Under the pieces are notes generated by a model that was given only the letters and a program-made list of their open reading frames with translations, made no database searches and was not told where the DNA came from. Below, in pieces: positions 1 to 7,316 of a DNA stretch of 19,939 nucleotides. The DNA is from Akkermansiaceae bacterium. GTDB taxonomy: Bacteria > Verrucomicrobiota > Verrucomicrobiia > Verrucomicrobiales > Akkermansiaceae. Within the stretch, counting starts at the first letter, position 1, and each line of letters starts with the position of its first letter. A program made the position numbers and the translations under genes. The DNA is taken from assembly GCA_023301335.1 (NCBI GenBank), contig JALZVA010000205.1:1-19939 (forward strand), written 5' to 3'.

Positions 1-299
1 CTGAACTCTCTAATTATTACGGGCAATACGCCATGCGAGATAGTAGAAAGCAGATGGAACCTTGGTGTTACACAACGGTCTGCGTAGAGGATTACAATAA
101 TGATGGGAAGTTGGATCTAATCGTTGGTGACCATAGGATGCTAATCATTCCTAGAGAAGGGCTTACTGATCAAGAATTTGATGCTCGGTACACGCTGTTT
201 AAAGAACAATTAGCAAAGAGAGAGTATAGTAAAGAGCTAGCAAACGCCACATTTGTGTCAGAAAAAATGGGCTTTATTTGGGTGTATTTACAAAAATAA
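1..299 (+). CDS. FG-GAP/VCBS-repeat protein, C-terminal end (partial)
   Basis: The reading frame is open from the window edge (first whole codon at base 3) to the TAA at 297-299, so the gene starts upstream and only about 98 residues are visible. An ATG at 33 is in frame but is probably internal. The segment DYNNDGKLDLIVGD (bases about 90-131) is a typical calcium-binding FG-GAP/VCBS repeat core, with Asp/Asn at alternating positions followed by a hydrophobic strand. It is followed by a charged helical stretch and a short C-terminal strand ending WVYLQK. Such repeats form beta-propeller blades and are common in exported proteins of Verrucomicrobia and Planctomycetes. The signal peptide, full domain set and substrate cannot be judged from this fragment. 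A short inverted repeat (300-313) follows the stop but has no T-run. Confidence 0.7.
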   Translation, partial: ELSNYYGQYAMRDSRKQMEPWCYTTVCVEDYNNDGKLDLIVGDHRMLIIPREGLTDQEFDARYTLFKEQLAKREYSKELANATFVSEKMGFIWVYLQK

Positions 300-406
300 C
301 TCTCTTTAGAGAGTGTTGAGAATGCTTCTTTTGAGGTGTTTGATGATCTGAAAAATAAAGATCTGTATGGCTATTATTTTCCTCTATGAGGATCTCCTTA
401 AAATAC

Positions 407-451
407 AGACTTTATTTTTTCCTTTTTTAGTGAACCAAGACTTTACTTTTT
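407..451 (+). repeat. Direct repeat pair in the carB leader
   Basis: Two 14-base copies reading AGACTTTAyTTTTT(T) lie at 407-420 and 438-451, matching at 13 of 14 positions and offset by 31 bp, about three helical turns. They sit immediately before the carB ribosome binding site. They could be operator half-sites or simply part of a T-rich leader; function is unknown. Confidence 0.35.
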
Positions 452-461
452 TAGGAAAGCC

Positions 462-3400
462 GTGCATATCACTACAACTTTACCCAACGCAAACATGCCT
501 AAGGATACTTCGATTAAGAAAATTTTGGTGATTGGCTCAGGTCCAATCGTAATTGGTCAAGGATGTGAATTTGACTACTCAGGGGTGCAAGCCTGTAAGG
601 CGTTGAAAGAGGAAGGATTTGAGGTCGTTTTAGTGAACTCAAACCCTGCCACGATCATGACCGATCCCGAGTTCGCACATAGAACTTACATTGAGCCGAT
701 TACTCCGGAAGTGGTCGAGAAAATCATCGTCAAGGAAAAGCCAGATTGCCTACTTCCTACATTAGGAGGACAGACAGCACTGAACACGTCTATGGATTTG
801 TTCAAGAATGGTACCCTTGATAAATACAATGTGCGGATGATCGGAGCGAAAGCAGATGCGATCGATAAGGGAGAAGATAGACTCCGTTTTAAAGAGGCGA
901 TGCTAAGAATAGGCCTCGACCTTCCTCATTCAGGTGTCGCGCATACGATGGAGGAGGCAAATGCCATTAGAGATGAAATCGGTACACTGCCACTCATCAT
1001 TCGTCCAGCCTTCACTCTCGGTGGTGCAGGAGGGGGAATCGCATATAATATCGAAGAATTTGAAGAGATTTGTAATCGTGGTATCGACATTTCTCCCGTG
1101 TCAGAAATTCTCGTTGAAGAATCTCTGTTAGGCTGGAAGGAATATGAGATGGAAGTCATGCGTGATAACGCAGATAACTGCGTGGTGATCTGTTCGATTG
1201 AGAACTTTGACCCCATGGGAGTGCATACAGGGGACTCGATCACCGTAGCTCCAGCTCAGACGCTTTCAGATAGAGAATACCAAATTATGCGAGACGCCTC
1301 GTTTGCCTGTATTCGTGAGATCGGTGTAGAGACAGGTGGGTCAAACATTCAGTTCTCGGTCGATCCAAAGACTGGTCGTTGCATCGTGATTGAGATGAAT
1401 CCTCGTGTTTCACGCTCCTCTGCATTGGCTTCAAAGGCGACAGGTTTCCCGATCGCAAAAATAGCAGCGAAGCTGGCAGTAGGTTACACCCTAGACGAAC
1501 TTCAGAATGACATCACTAGAGAGACGCCGGCCTCATTTGAGCCGACCATCGATTACGTGGTGACGAAACTTCCTCGCTTCACATTCGAAAAATTCCCAAC
1601 TGCTGACTCGGTTCTTACCACACAGATGAAAGCTGTGGGAGAAGCTATGGCAATCGGTAGAACCTTTAAAGAATCGATGCAAAAGGCACTGCGTTCCTTA
1701 GAGACTGGTAGACTTGGTTTCGGTTTCGATGGCAAAGGCCCGAAAGAGCCTTCTCGTGAAGATATCGAGCGGAAGCTACACGTACCTAATGCTGAGCGTA
1801 TTTTCTGGCTACATACGGCATTCTTGAATGACTGGACAGTAGAAGAAATTTTTGAAGTCTCAGCGATTGATCGTTGGTTCCTAGAAAACCTTAAAGAAAT
1901 CGTCGATGAGGGACGTGAGCTCGCCACGATGGATCTGAGAAAAGCAAAGAAATTTGGATTTTCAGATCATCAGATTGCCACCTCTCGTCAGAAAGCAGGA
2001 ATCGAATGCAGCATGGATGATGTGCGTAAAGAACGACTTGAAAAAGGAATCGTTCCTACCTACCGTCTCGTTGATACCTGTGCTGCGGAGTTTGAGGCAT
2101 ACACACCGTATTTCTACTCGACTTACGGGATAGAGAATGAGGCGATCGTCAATGATAAGAAAAAAATCGTCATCCTTGGCGGTGGTCCGAACCGTATTGG
2201 ACAGGGAATCGAATTTGACTACTGCTGTGTGCACGCGTCCTACGCTCTGAAAGAGCTCGGATACGAAACCGTGATGGTGAATTCAAACCCTGAAACCGTA
2301 TCTACCGACTACGACACTTCAGATAAATTATATTTTGAGCCACTTACACTTGAAGATGTATTACACATTTGTGATCAGGAGAAACCTGATGGCGTGATCG
2401 TGCAGTTCGGTGGGCAAACACCATTGAATCTCGCGGCTGATCTTGAGCGTCACGGAGTCCCGATCATCGGAACTTCACCTAAGTCAATCGAACTGGCCGA
2501 AGATCGTAAATATTTCTCAGCCCTACTCGATAAGATTGAGCTGAAGCAGGCTGAGGCTGGCACAGCAGTATCAGAAGATGAAGCTTCTGTGATTGCAGAT
2601 AGGATTGGTTTCCCAGTGCTTGTTAGACCATCATTTGTTCTTGGTGGTAGAGGAATGATGATCGTGTATTGTGACAAGGAGCTTCGCCGTTATATCCGCG
2701 AGGCTGCAGACGTCACTCCTGATCGCCCAATCCTCGTTGATAAGTTCTTAGAAGGAGCAGTAGAGGTTGATGTGGATTGTATTTCAGACGGTCAAACGTC
2801 TGTAGTAGGTTCCATCATGCAGCACATCGAAGCAGCTGGTATTCACTCGGGGGATTCCGCCTGTGTGATCCCTGCACCATCACTCTCAGAGAAGATTAAG
2901 ACTCAGATCATGAAGGCGGCTAAGAATTTAGCCAGTGAGCTAGAAGTGATCGGCCTGATGAACATTCAGTTTGCGGTGAAGGATGAGGAGCTCTACGTGA
3001 TCGAGGTGAACCCTCGTGCATCCAGAACCGTTCCTTTCGTTTCTAAGTCCATTGGAGTTCCTCTCGCTAAGCTTGCGGCTAAGGTGATGGTTGGTAAAAC
3101 GCTGAAAGAATTAGGATTCACAGAAGAAATCTTACCAGAGCACTATTGTGTGAAGGAAGCTGTTTTCCCATGGCCTAAATTCCCAGGTGTAGATACCGTA
3201 CTTGGGCCTGAGATGAAATCCACAGGAGAAGTGATGGGCATCGACGATGATCTCGGAATGGCGTATGCTAAATCTCAAATTTCAGCGTTCAACCCACTCC
3301 CTGTAGAAGGAAACGTATTCCTCTCGGTGAATGATCGCGATAAGCCAGGTGCAGTGGTCGTTGCTAAAGAATTAGTAGAGCTTGGCTTTACGATTTTCTC

Positions 3401-3707
3401 AACAGGTGGAACGTACAAGGTTTTAGAAGAACAGGGGATTCCAGTTGAAAGGCTCTACAAACTTGCCGAGCAGAAACGCCCGAACGTGATGGACATGATG
3501 AAAAATAGAGAAATTCATTTCGTCATCAACACACCAAGTGGTCATGAGGCGCGCGAGGATGAAATCAAGATCCGCTCAGGTGCGGTTGCGAACAAAATCT
3601 CACAGTGCACGAATCTTTCGGCAGCAGAAGCCTCCGTACTGGGAATTCGCTCTTTGAAGGAACGAGAGTTCGATGTGACTCCACTTCAAGAAAGACAGAG
3701 AAAGTAA
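462..3707 (+). CDS. carB: Carbamoyl-phosphate synthase large subunit
   Basis: CarB makes carbamoyl phosphate from bicarbonate, ATP and ammonia delivered by the glutaminase subunit CarA, feeding pyrimidine and arginine synthesis in the cytosol. At 1081 residues it is full length. Two homologous halves are visible. The first carboxyphosphate ATP-grasp domain opens with GSGPIVIGQGCEFDYSG and contains IEMNPRVSRSSALASKATG. The second carbamate domain opens near residue 570 with GGGPNRIGQGIEFDY and contains IEVNPRASRTVPFVSK. The oligomerisation region lies between them, and the last 150 or so residues form the MGS-like allosteric domain (FSTGGTYKVLEEQGIPVERL). The GTG at 462 has AGGAAAG just upstream; the ATG at 495 begins MPKDTSIKKI, which fits the usual family N-terminus, so the true start may be 495. 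carA is not adjacent; the neighbour upstream is an unrelated FG-GAP gene. A terminator follows at 3716-3740, suggesting a single-gene unit. Confidence 0.97.
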   Translation: MHITTTLPNANMPKDTSIKKILVIGSGPIVIGQGCEFDYSGVQACKALKEEGFEVVLVNSNPATIMTDPEFAHRTYIEPITPEVVEKIIVKEKPDCLLPTLGGQTALNTSMDLFKNGTLDKYNVRMIGAKADAIDKGEDRLRFKEAMLRIGLDLPHSGVAHTMEEANAIRDEIGTLPLIIRPAFTLGGAGGGIAYNIEEFEEICNRGIDISPVSEILVEESLLGWKEYEMEVMRDNADNCVVICSIENFDPMGVHTGDSITVAPAQTLSDREYQIMRDASFACIREIGVETGGSNIQFSVDPKTGRCIVIEMNPRVSRSSALASKATGFPIAKIAAKLAVGYTLDELQNDITRETPASFEPTIDYVVTKLPRFTFEKFPTADSVLTTQMKAVGEAMAIGRTFKESMQKALRSLETGRLGFGFDGKGPKEPSREDIERKLHVPNAERIFWLHTAFLNDWTVEEIFEVSAIDRWFLENLKEIVDEGRELATMDLRKAKKFGFSDHQIATSRQKAGIECSMDDVRKERLEKGIVPTYRLVDTCAAEFEAYTPYFYSTYGIENEAIVNDKKKIVILGGGPNRIGQGIEFDYCCVHASYALKELGYETVMVNSNPETVSTDYDTSDKLYFEPLTLEDVLHICDQEKPDGVIVQFGGQTPLNLAADLERHGVPIIGTSPKSIELAEDRKYFSALLDKIELKQAEAGTAVSEDEASVIADRIGFPVLVRPSFVLGGRGMMIVYCDKELRRYIREAADVTPDRPILVDKFLEGAVEVDVDCISDGQTSVVGSIMQHIEAAGIHSGDSACVIPAPSLSEKIKTQIMKAAKNLASELEVIGLMNIQFAVKDEELYVIEVNPRASRTVPFVSKSIGVPLAKLAAKVMVGKTLKELGFTEEILPEHYCVKEAVFPWPKFPGVDTVLGPEMKSTGEVMGIDDDLGMAYAKSQISAFNPLPVEGNVFLSVNDRDKPGAVVVAKELVELGFTIFSTGGTYKVLEEQGIPVERLYKLAEQKRPNVMDMMKNREIHFVINTPSGHEAREDEIKIRSGAVANKISQCTNLSAAEASVLGIRSLKEREFDVTPLQERQRK

Positions 3708-3715
3708 ACCTTTCT

Positions 3716-3740
3716 AAGGGTGTCTGTGTGGCACCCTTTT
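3716..3740 (+). terminator. Rho-independent terminator after carB
   Basis: A 9-bp stem AAGGGTGTC / GGCACCCTT (one G-T pair) with the loop TGTGT is followed by TT and starts 8 bases after the carB stop. The T-run is short (TTTT including the stem end), but stem strength and position fit termination of carB. Confidence 0.75.
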
Positions 3741-3823
3741 GTCGTATAAGAAGAATCATAAGGGAAGAGTTTCTTGACTAGTTTCTAGAAATCCTTGCCG
3801 AGTGCTTCTCTTTTACGCTATGA

Positions 3824-4222
3824 ATGAAGAGTATGGATCAAAATAAGATTGAACGCTACTACAGAAGGATTAGGACATTCGCCTTTGCTGATGATTTAGA
3901 AGCTCATTTTGAGACCTACTGCGAGACGAATGAAATCACCTCTGAAGAGGGGGAGAATATGCGCGCCGAAGCTATCGCTGCACGTAATGCTGCGATAAAA
4001 AAACGAGGTCGAAAAAAATTGGCTCTAGCACTCCTCATCTTAGCCACTGCTTTTAGCGTGTTTTTGCTTAGTAAAGAAATGCTGCCCGTCCTAAAGAAAT
4101 TCATCCTCTATTTCGTGTATGGTCTAATCGCCATAGGCTCTCTCTTTTTTAGTTCTGGTCTATTAAATGTCTTGGCACCAGGGAAGGTGCGAGGAGAGAT
4201 AGTGGATCTAGATTTAGAATGA
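3824..4222 (+). CDS. Small two-helix membrane protein, unknown function
   Basis: I do not recognise a family. The 132-residue protein has a charged N-terminal half of about 60 residues, rich in Arg, Glu and Ala and likely helical, ending in the basic stretch KKRGRKK. Two hydrophobic segments follow: about residues 63-81 (LALALLILATAFSVFLL) and about 93-117 (FILYFVYGLIAIGSLFFSSG). A short acidic C-terminal tail ends VDLDLE. The basic stretch before the first helix suggests a cytoplasmic N-terminus and, with two helices, a cytoplasmic C-terminus. The start may be ATG 3824 or ATG 3833; the latter has GAAGAG 4 bases upstream. The carB terminator precedes it, so it is probably transcribed separately. 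It lies 99 bases before a PEP-CTERM gene, with no evidence that the two act together. Confidence 0.65.
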   Translation: MKSMDQNKIERYYRRIRTFAFADDLEAHFETYCETNEITSEEGENMRAEAIAARNAAIKKRGRKKLALALLILATAFSVFLLSKEMLPVLKKFILYFVYGLIAIGSLFFSSGLLNVLAPGKVRGEIVDLDLE

Positions 4223-4276
4223 TCATCTGGTTTTTCTGTTAGTAGTTTTCTGTTAGTTGTTAGTGGGTGATATTTA

Positions 4277-4302
4277 CGTAATAATGTTGTGCGATTATTA
4301 TG
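4277..4302 (+). promoter_or_regulatory. Inverted repeat before the PEP-CTERM gene
   Basis: TAATAAT (4279-4285) and ATTATTA (4294-4300) form a perfect 7-bp inverted repeat around an 8-base loop; as RNA it extends through a G-U and a C-G pair to 4277-4302. It ends 13 bases before the GGAGG at 4316-4320. It could be an operator or a leader hairpin. AT-rich dyads also arise by chance. Confidence 0.35.
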
Positions 4303-4321
4303 AGTTTGTTTATATGGAGGA

Positions 4322-5002
4322 GTGAAAAAATTAATAATCCTCATTGTTTTTCTCTCGGTGATATATGCGCCTTTGAATAGTGCTGTAATTTTTGAGGTGG
4401 ATGATTTTGATGACCCTAGTGCTTGGGTAGTGACTACCTCAAGTTCCGGAAGCTCAAATATTATAAGCTCAGTGACGGGATCTGAGATTGCGGTTGGGAG
4501 GGATAGTGGAACTGGAGGCGCGCGCTTAACCCTTAATCTTTCCGCACCCATTTCTACAATTGGTTTTGAAAATATCACCCTTGGGTTTAGGTTAAACTCA
4601 GCGGATAGCTTGGAGTGGAATGGGAATTTGGCGAATATTGTTAACAGTACTGACGGGTTTCGAGTGTTAGGAGATGGGGTGAATATCAATGCTAATAGCG
4701 TGAATGATATCACAGGAACCGTAGCGGAAACTGAAATTATCGGAGGGGTGCAGGTTCAGTCTGAAACAGAGGGTTCGTTAGGCTCTACTAGCTTTGTGAA
4801 TGCTGACTTTAGCTTTGACGCCTCTGTGGATAATAGTGCGATCACTCAATTAGAGTTGATTCTGCAAATTAATGCGAATCCTGAGACTCTAGTATTGAGT
4901 GGTCTGACGGTGAGTGGGGATCCTATTCCAGAGCCTACTGCCTGTTTACTCCTTGTTTGCGGAGGTGCGACTTTGCTATGCAGAAGAAAGCGTCAGCGAT
5001 GA
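4322..5002 (+). CDS. PEP-CTERM sorting-domain protein
   Basis: This is a 226-residue exported protein. Its N-terminus, MKKLIILIVFLSVIYAPLNSA, is a classic signal peptide with likely cleavage after NSA. The mature part is rich in Ser, Thr, Asn, Asp and Gly with alternating hydrophobic residues, consistent with a beta-sandwich. The C-terminus has the PEP-CTERM signature: PEP at residues 203-205, a hydrophobic segment (ACLLLVCGGATLLC) and a terminal RRKRQR. In known systems this tail is recognised and cleaved by an exosortase, with the protein delivered to the surface or extracellular matrix; no exosortase is in the window. The start is GTG 4322, set by the signal peptide; the GGAGG at 4316-4320 is unusually close to it. 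A 7-bp hairpin (5011-5035) lies just after the stop. The role of the mature domain is unknown. Confidence 0.85.
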   Translation: MKKLIILIVFLSVIYAPLNSAVIFEVDDFDDPSAWVVTTSSSGSSNIISSVTGSEIAVGRDSGTGGARLTLNLSAPISTIGFENITLGFRLNSADSLEWNGNLANIVNSTDGFRVLGDGVNINANSVNDITGTVAETEIIGGVQVQSETEGSLGSTSFVNADFSFDASVDNSAITQLELILQINANPETLVLSGLTVSGDPIPEPTACLLLVCGGATLLCRRKRQR

Positions 5003-5010
5003 AACTTTCC

Positions 5011-5035
5011 TCACGGGGAATTCACTTGCCCGTGA
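5011..5035 (+). promoter_or_regulatory. GC-rich hairpin between PEP-CTERM and acyltransferase genes
   Basis: TCACGGG (5011-5017) and CCCGTGA (5029-5035) form a perfect 7-bp stem with an 11-base loop. It lies 9 bases after the PEP-CTERM stop and 26 bases before the acyltransferase ATG. It lacks a following T-run, so it is not a standard rho-independent terminator. It may partly separate expression of the two genes or stabilise the upstream 3' end. Confidence 0.5.
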
Positions 5036-5060
5036 CGCTAGGCTAGATAATCTTCCTCCG

Positions 5061-5711
5061 ATGTCGAAATCCCAAGAGATTAGAGGAAGTGTGAAAGAAC
5101 GCTTATTGGGGAAGTGCGTCAGTTGGTTATGCCGTATCTGGGGTTTCACTTACAGACTTAAGGTAAACGACCTTGCTGGAGTGACCGATAAGCAACGCGA
5201 TTTCCCCGTGGTCTTTGTGGTGTGGCATAATCGTTTATTTGCTTCGATTCCTCTATGGAAGAAAACGTGTGGCCATTACCCAGTGGTGGCATTGATGAGT
5301 GCGAGCCGAGATGGGACTGTTTTAGAGGCTGCGGTCTCATCAGTAGGAGTCGAAGTGGCAAGAGGGTCTAGCTCTCGAAGAGGCGCCGCAGCATTGATTT
5401 TATTGAGGAAGGCATTACGTGCTAAGAAAGATGCTTATATCACACCTGACGGACCACGTGGACCAGTGTATGAGCTCCAGCCAGGTGTGTTGAAATTAGC
5501 GTTGGCTGAGAAGATTCCAATTGTTTCTATTGGGATGAAGATGCATTCTTATTGGGAGCTAAAGTCATGGGATAAGTTTCGGATTCCGAAGCCATTCAGT
5601 CGCATTGAACTAAACTACGATGCTCCCGTGAGTATGGACCAGCCACTCAATGAAGAAGAATTTGAAGCTCTGAGATTGAAAATTCAGGAACAGATGTCTA
5701 AAACTAACTAA
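5061..5711 (+). CDS. Lysophospholipid acyltransferase family protein (DUF374)
   Basis: The 216-residue protein matches the DUF374 branch of glycerolipid/lipid A-type acyltransferases, which transfer acyl groups onto lipid acceptors at the inner membrane; the actual acceptor here is unknown. Visible motifs are WHNRLF with His56 (the likely catalytic His of the H-x4-D-like block), SASRDGTV at 80-87, RGSSSRRGAAAL at 101-112 and TPDGPRGPVYELQPG at 128-142, the diagnostic substrate/acyl-binding block of this family. An in-frame opening extends back to 4914, but that part overlaps the PEP-CTERM gene in another frame and looks non-coding, so ATG 5061 (MSKSQEIRG) is chosen; no clear ribosome binding site precedes it. 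It is followed after 4 bases by folD, so the two are probably co-transcribed. A role in envelope lipid synthesis is an inference from the family. Confidence 0.88.
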   Translation: MSKSQEIRGSVKERLLGKCVSWLCRIWGFTYRLKVNDLAGVTDKQRDFPVVFVVWHNRLFASIPLWKKTCGHYPVVALMSASRDGTVLEAAVSSVGVEVARGSSSRRGAAALILLRKALRAKKDAYITPDGPRGPVYELQPGVLKLALAEKIPIVSIGMKMHSYWELKSWDKFRIPKPFSRIELNYDAPVSMDQPLNEEEFEALRLKIQEQMSKTN

Positions 5712-5715
5712 GATT

Positions 5716-6591
5716 ATGGGAATTAATATTGATGGAAAAGAAGTGGCCGCCAAGGTTTTGGAGGAATGCAAAGCAGATATTGCAGCGCTGAAAGAGCAGG
5801 GGGTGATTCCTGGCTTAGCCGTAGTATTAGTGGGTAGTGACCCCGCATCAGAGGTCTATGTCGGATCTAAGGTGCGGAAGTGTGGAGAGCTTGGGCTGTA
5901 TTCAGAAAAAATAGTACTCCCGGAAAATGCTACGCAGGAAGAGGTGCTCGCTGTGGTAGAGCGACTCAATAAGGATGAACGAGTGCATGGGATTCTTGTG
6001 CAGTCGCCCCCACCTCCACAGATCGATGAAGAAGCTATTGTAAAAGCCATTGATCCGAAAAAAGATGTGGATGGCTTTCACCCGATGAATGTGGCGAAGC
6101 TAGCCCTAGAAGATGCTTCAGGCTTTGTCCCTTGCACGCCAGCTGGTTGCATGCGTCTTTTAAAGGAATACAATTTAGAGACAGAAGGGGCAAACGCAGT
6201 TGTGATTGGTCGCTCGATGATTGTCGGGAAGCCAATGGCTCTCCTTCTAATGAGTAAAGAGGGGAACGCGACGGTGACGGTAGCGCATTCACGCACCAAA
6301 GATCTAGCGAAGGTCTGTGCTCAAGCGGACATCATCATCGCCGCGATTGGGAAACCTCATTTCGTGACTGCTGACATGGTGAAAGATGGTGCTGTAGTGA
6401 TCGATGTTGGCATTAACCGCATTGAGGATAGTTCGAGGGAAAGGGGCTACCGCATCGTTGGTGATGTGGACTTTGAAAATGTAGCTCCGAAATGCTCTGC
6501 GATCACTCCAGTTCCAGGAGGGGTAGGCCCAATGACGATTGGGATGCTAATTAGTAATACCATCAAAGCAGCTCAATCGTCGCTTAGCTAA
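5716..6591 (+). CDS. folD: Bifunctional methylenetetrahydrofolate dehydrogenase/cyclohydrolase
   Basis: FolD interconverts 5,10-methylene-, methenyl- and 10-formyl-tetrahydrofolate using NADP, supplying one-carbon units for purine and formyl-methionine synthesis in the cytosol. At 291 residues it is full length. Visible landmarks are the catalytic pair Y48/K52 in YVGSK, DVDGFHPMN at 117-125, PCTPAG at 139-144, the NADP-binding loop GRSMIVGKPMALLL at 165-178, GAVVIDVGINR, and the family signature PGGVGPMTIGML near the C-terminus. The usual GILVQLPLP block reads GILVQSPPPP (residues 92-101), so L-to-S and L-to-P changes sit beside the conserved Gln96; whether this is normal for the clade is unknown. 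The start lies 4 bases after the acyltransferase stop, indicating one transcript. The ribosome binding site is weak. Confidence 0.96.
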   Translation: MGINIDGKEVAAKVLEECKADIAALKEQGVIPGLAVVLVGSDPASEVYVGSKVRKCGELGLYSEKIVLPENATQEEVLAVVERLNKDERVHGILVQSPPPPQIDEEAIVKAIDPKKDVDGFHPMNVAKLALEDASGFVPCTPAGCMRLLKEYNLETEGANAVVIGRSMIVGKPMALLLMSKEGNATVTVAHSRTKDLAKVCAQADIIIAAIGKPHFVTADMVKDGAVVIDVGINRIEDSSRERGYRIVGDVDFENVAPKCSAITPVPGGVGPMTIGMLISNTIKAAQSSLS

Positions 6592-6652
6592 AGCTTAAGA
6601 AAAGAAGAAATTCCTGCTTGCGAATCACCTAGAGCTGGCTATTGATTTTCGC

Positions 6653-7297
6653 ATGTCAGAGGAACCGTCAGAAAGCACAAAGACTGAAGAGGAAATACCA
6701 GCTCAGGAAAAGCCTGTAGGTGAAGATCCAGTAAGTAACGAAGAAATTGAGCGTGAGCTTGAAGAAGCCGCTGCTGAGGAGCAATTGTCTGAAGAAGAAA
6801 AGGCTGCTGCTGAACTAGGACAGTGGAAGGATAAGGCAATCCGTGCGATTGCTGAGTTAGAGAACTACAGGAAGCGTATGGCTCGTGAAAAGGCTGAATC
6901 GATCCGTTTTGGAAACCAAAACCTTCTCTCGGCCCTTCTTCCTGTCATTGATAATTTTAACATGGGCATGATGGCTGCAGAGCAGGACTCTGGCTCAATG
7001 ATCTACATGGGAATGCAGATGGTGCAGAAGCAGATGAATGACTTCCTCACCGAGCAGGGAGTAAATGAAGTAGCAATCTCTAAAGGAGACGCGTTTGACC
7101 CTAATTTACACGAGGCAATGAGTCAGGAAGAATCTGATGAAGTAGCCGATGGCAGTATCATCCGCGTCATGCGTAAGGGCTATAAGATTGGAGATCGACT
7201 TCTCCGCCCAGCAAATGTGGTGGTCAGTGGAAAAGAAAAAGAAGAGGAACCTGAGCAGACAGAAGAGCCTAGCGGTGAAGAAGCTTCTGCAGAATAA
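6653..7297 (+). CDS. grpE: Nucleotide exchange factor GrpE
   Basis: GrpE releases ADP from DnaK during the chaperone cycle. The 214-residue protein has a very acidic, low-complexity N-terminal 60 or so residues, then the long dimerising helix (QWKDKAIRAIAELENYRKRM), a four-helix region (LLSALLPVIDNFNMGM), and the C-terminal beta domain with FDPNLHEAMSQEES and VMRKGYKIGDRLLRPANVVV, the family signature. The acidic extension after the signature (KEKEEEPEQTEEP) is longer than in many GrpE proteins. It lies 61 bases after folD and 19 bases before dnaJ. I saw no CIRCE element upstream, so heat regulation cannot be assigned from the sequence. dnaK is not in the window. Confidence 0.96.
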   Translation: MSEEPSESTKTEEEIPAQEKPVGEDPVSNEEIERELEEAAAEEQLSEEEKAAAELGQWKDKAIRAIAELENYRKRMAREKAESIRFGNQNLLSALLPVIDNFNMGMMAAEQDSGSMIYMGMQMVQKQMNDFLTEQGVNEVAISKGDAFDPNLHEAMSQEESDEVADGSIIRVMRKGYKIGDRLLRPANVVVSGKEKEEEPEQTEEPSGEEASAE

Positions 7298-7316
7298 ATT
7301 TTAACGACCACATATT

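Noticed and set aside
3729..3743. TGGCAC followed by TTTTGTC, resembling a sigma-54 promoter
   Set aside because: The -12 element lacks the GC at the right spacing and the bases are explained by the carB terminator stem.
4108..4713. 201-residue minus-strand frame overlapping the small membrane protein and PEP-CTERM genes
   Set aside because: It runs across two supported plus-strand genes and the gap between them, and its translation has no recognisable domain; it is a shadow frame.
4914..5060. N-terminal extension of the acyltransferase frame overlapping the PEP-CTERM gene
   Set aside because: The overlap encodes the well-defined PEP-CTERM tail in another frame, and acyltransferase similarity begins only after ATG 5061.
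6592..6652. Search for a CIRCE or sigma-32-like element before grpE
   Set aside because: No TTAGCACTC-type dyad or convincing -35/-10 pair was found in the gap.
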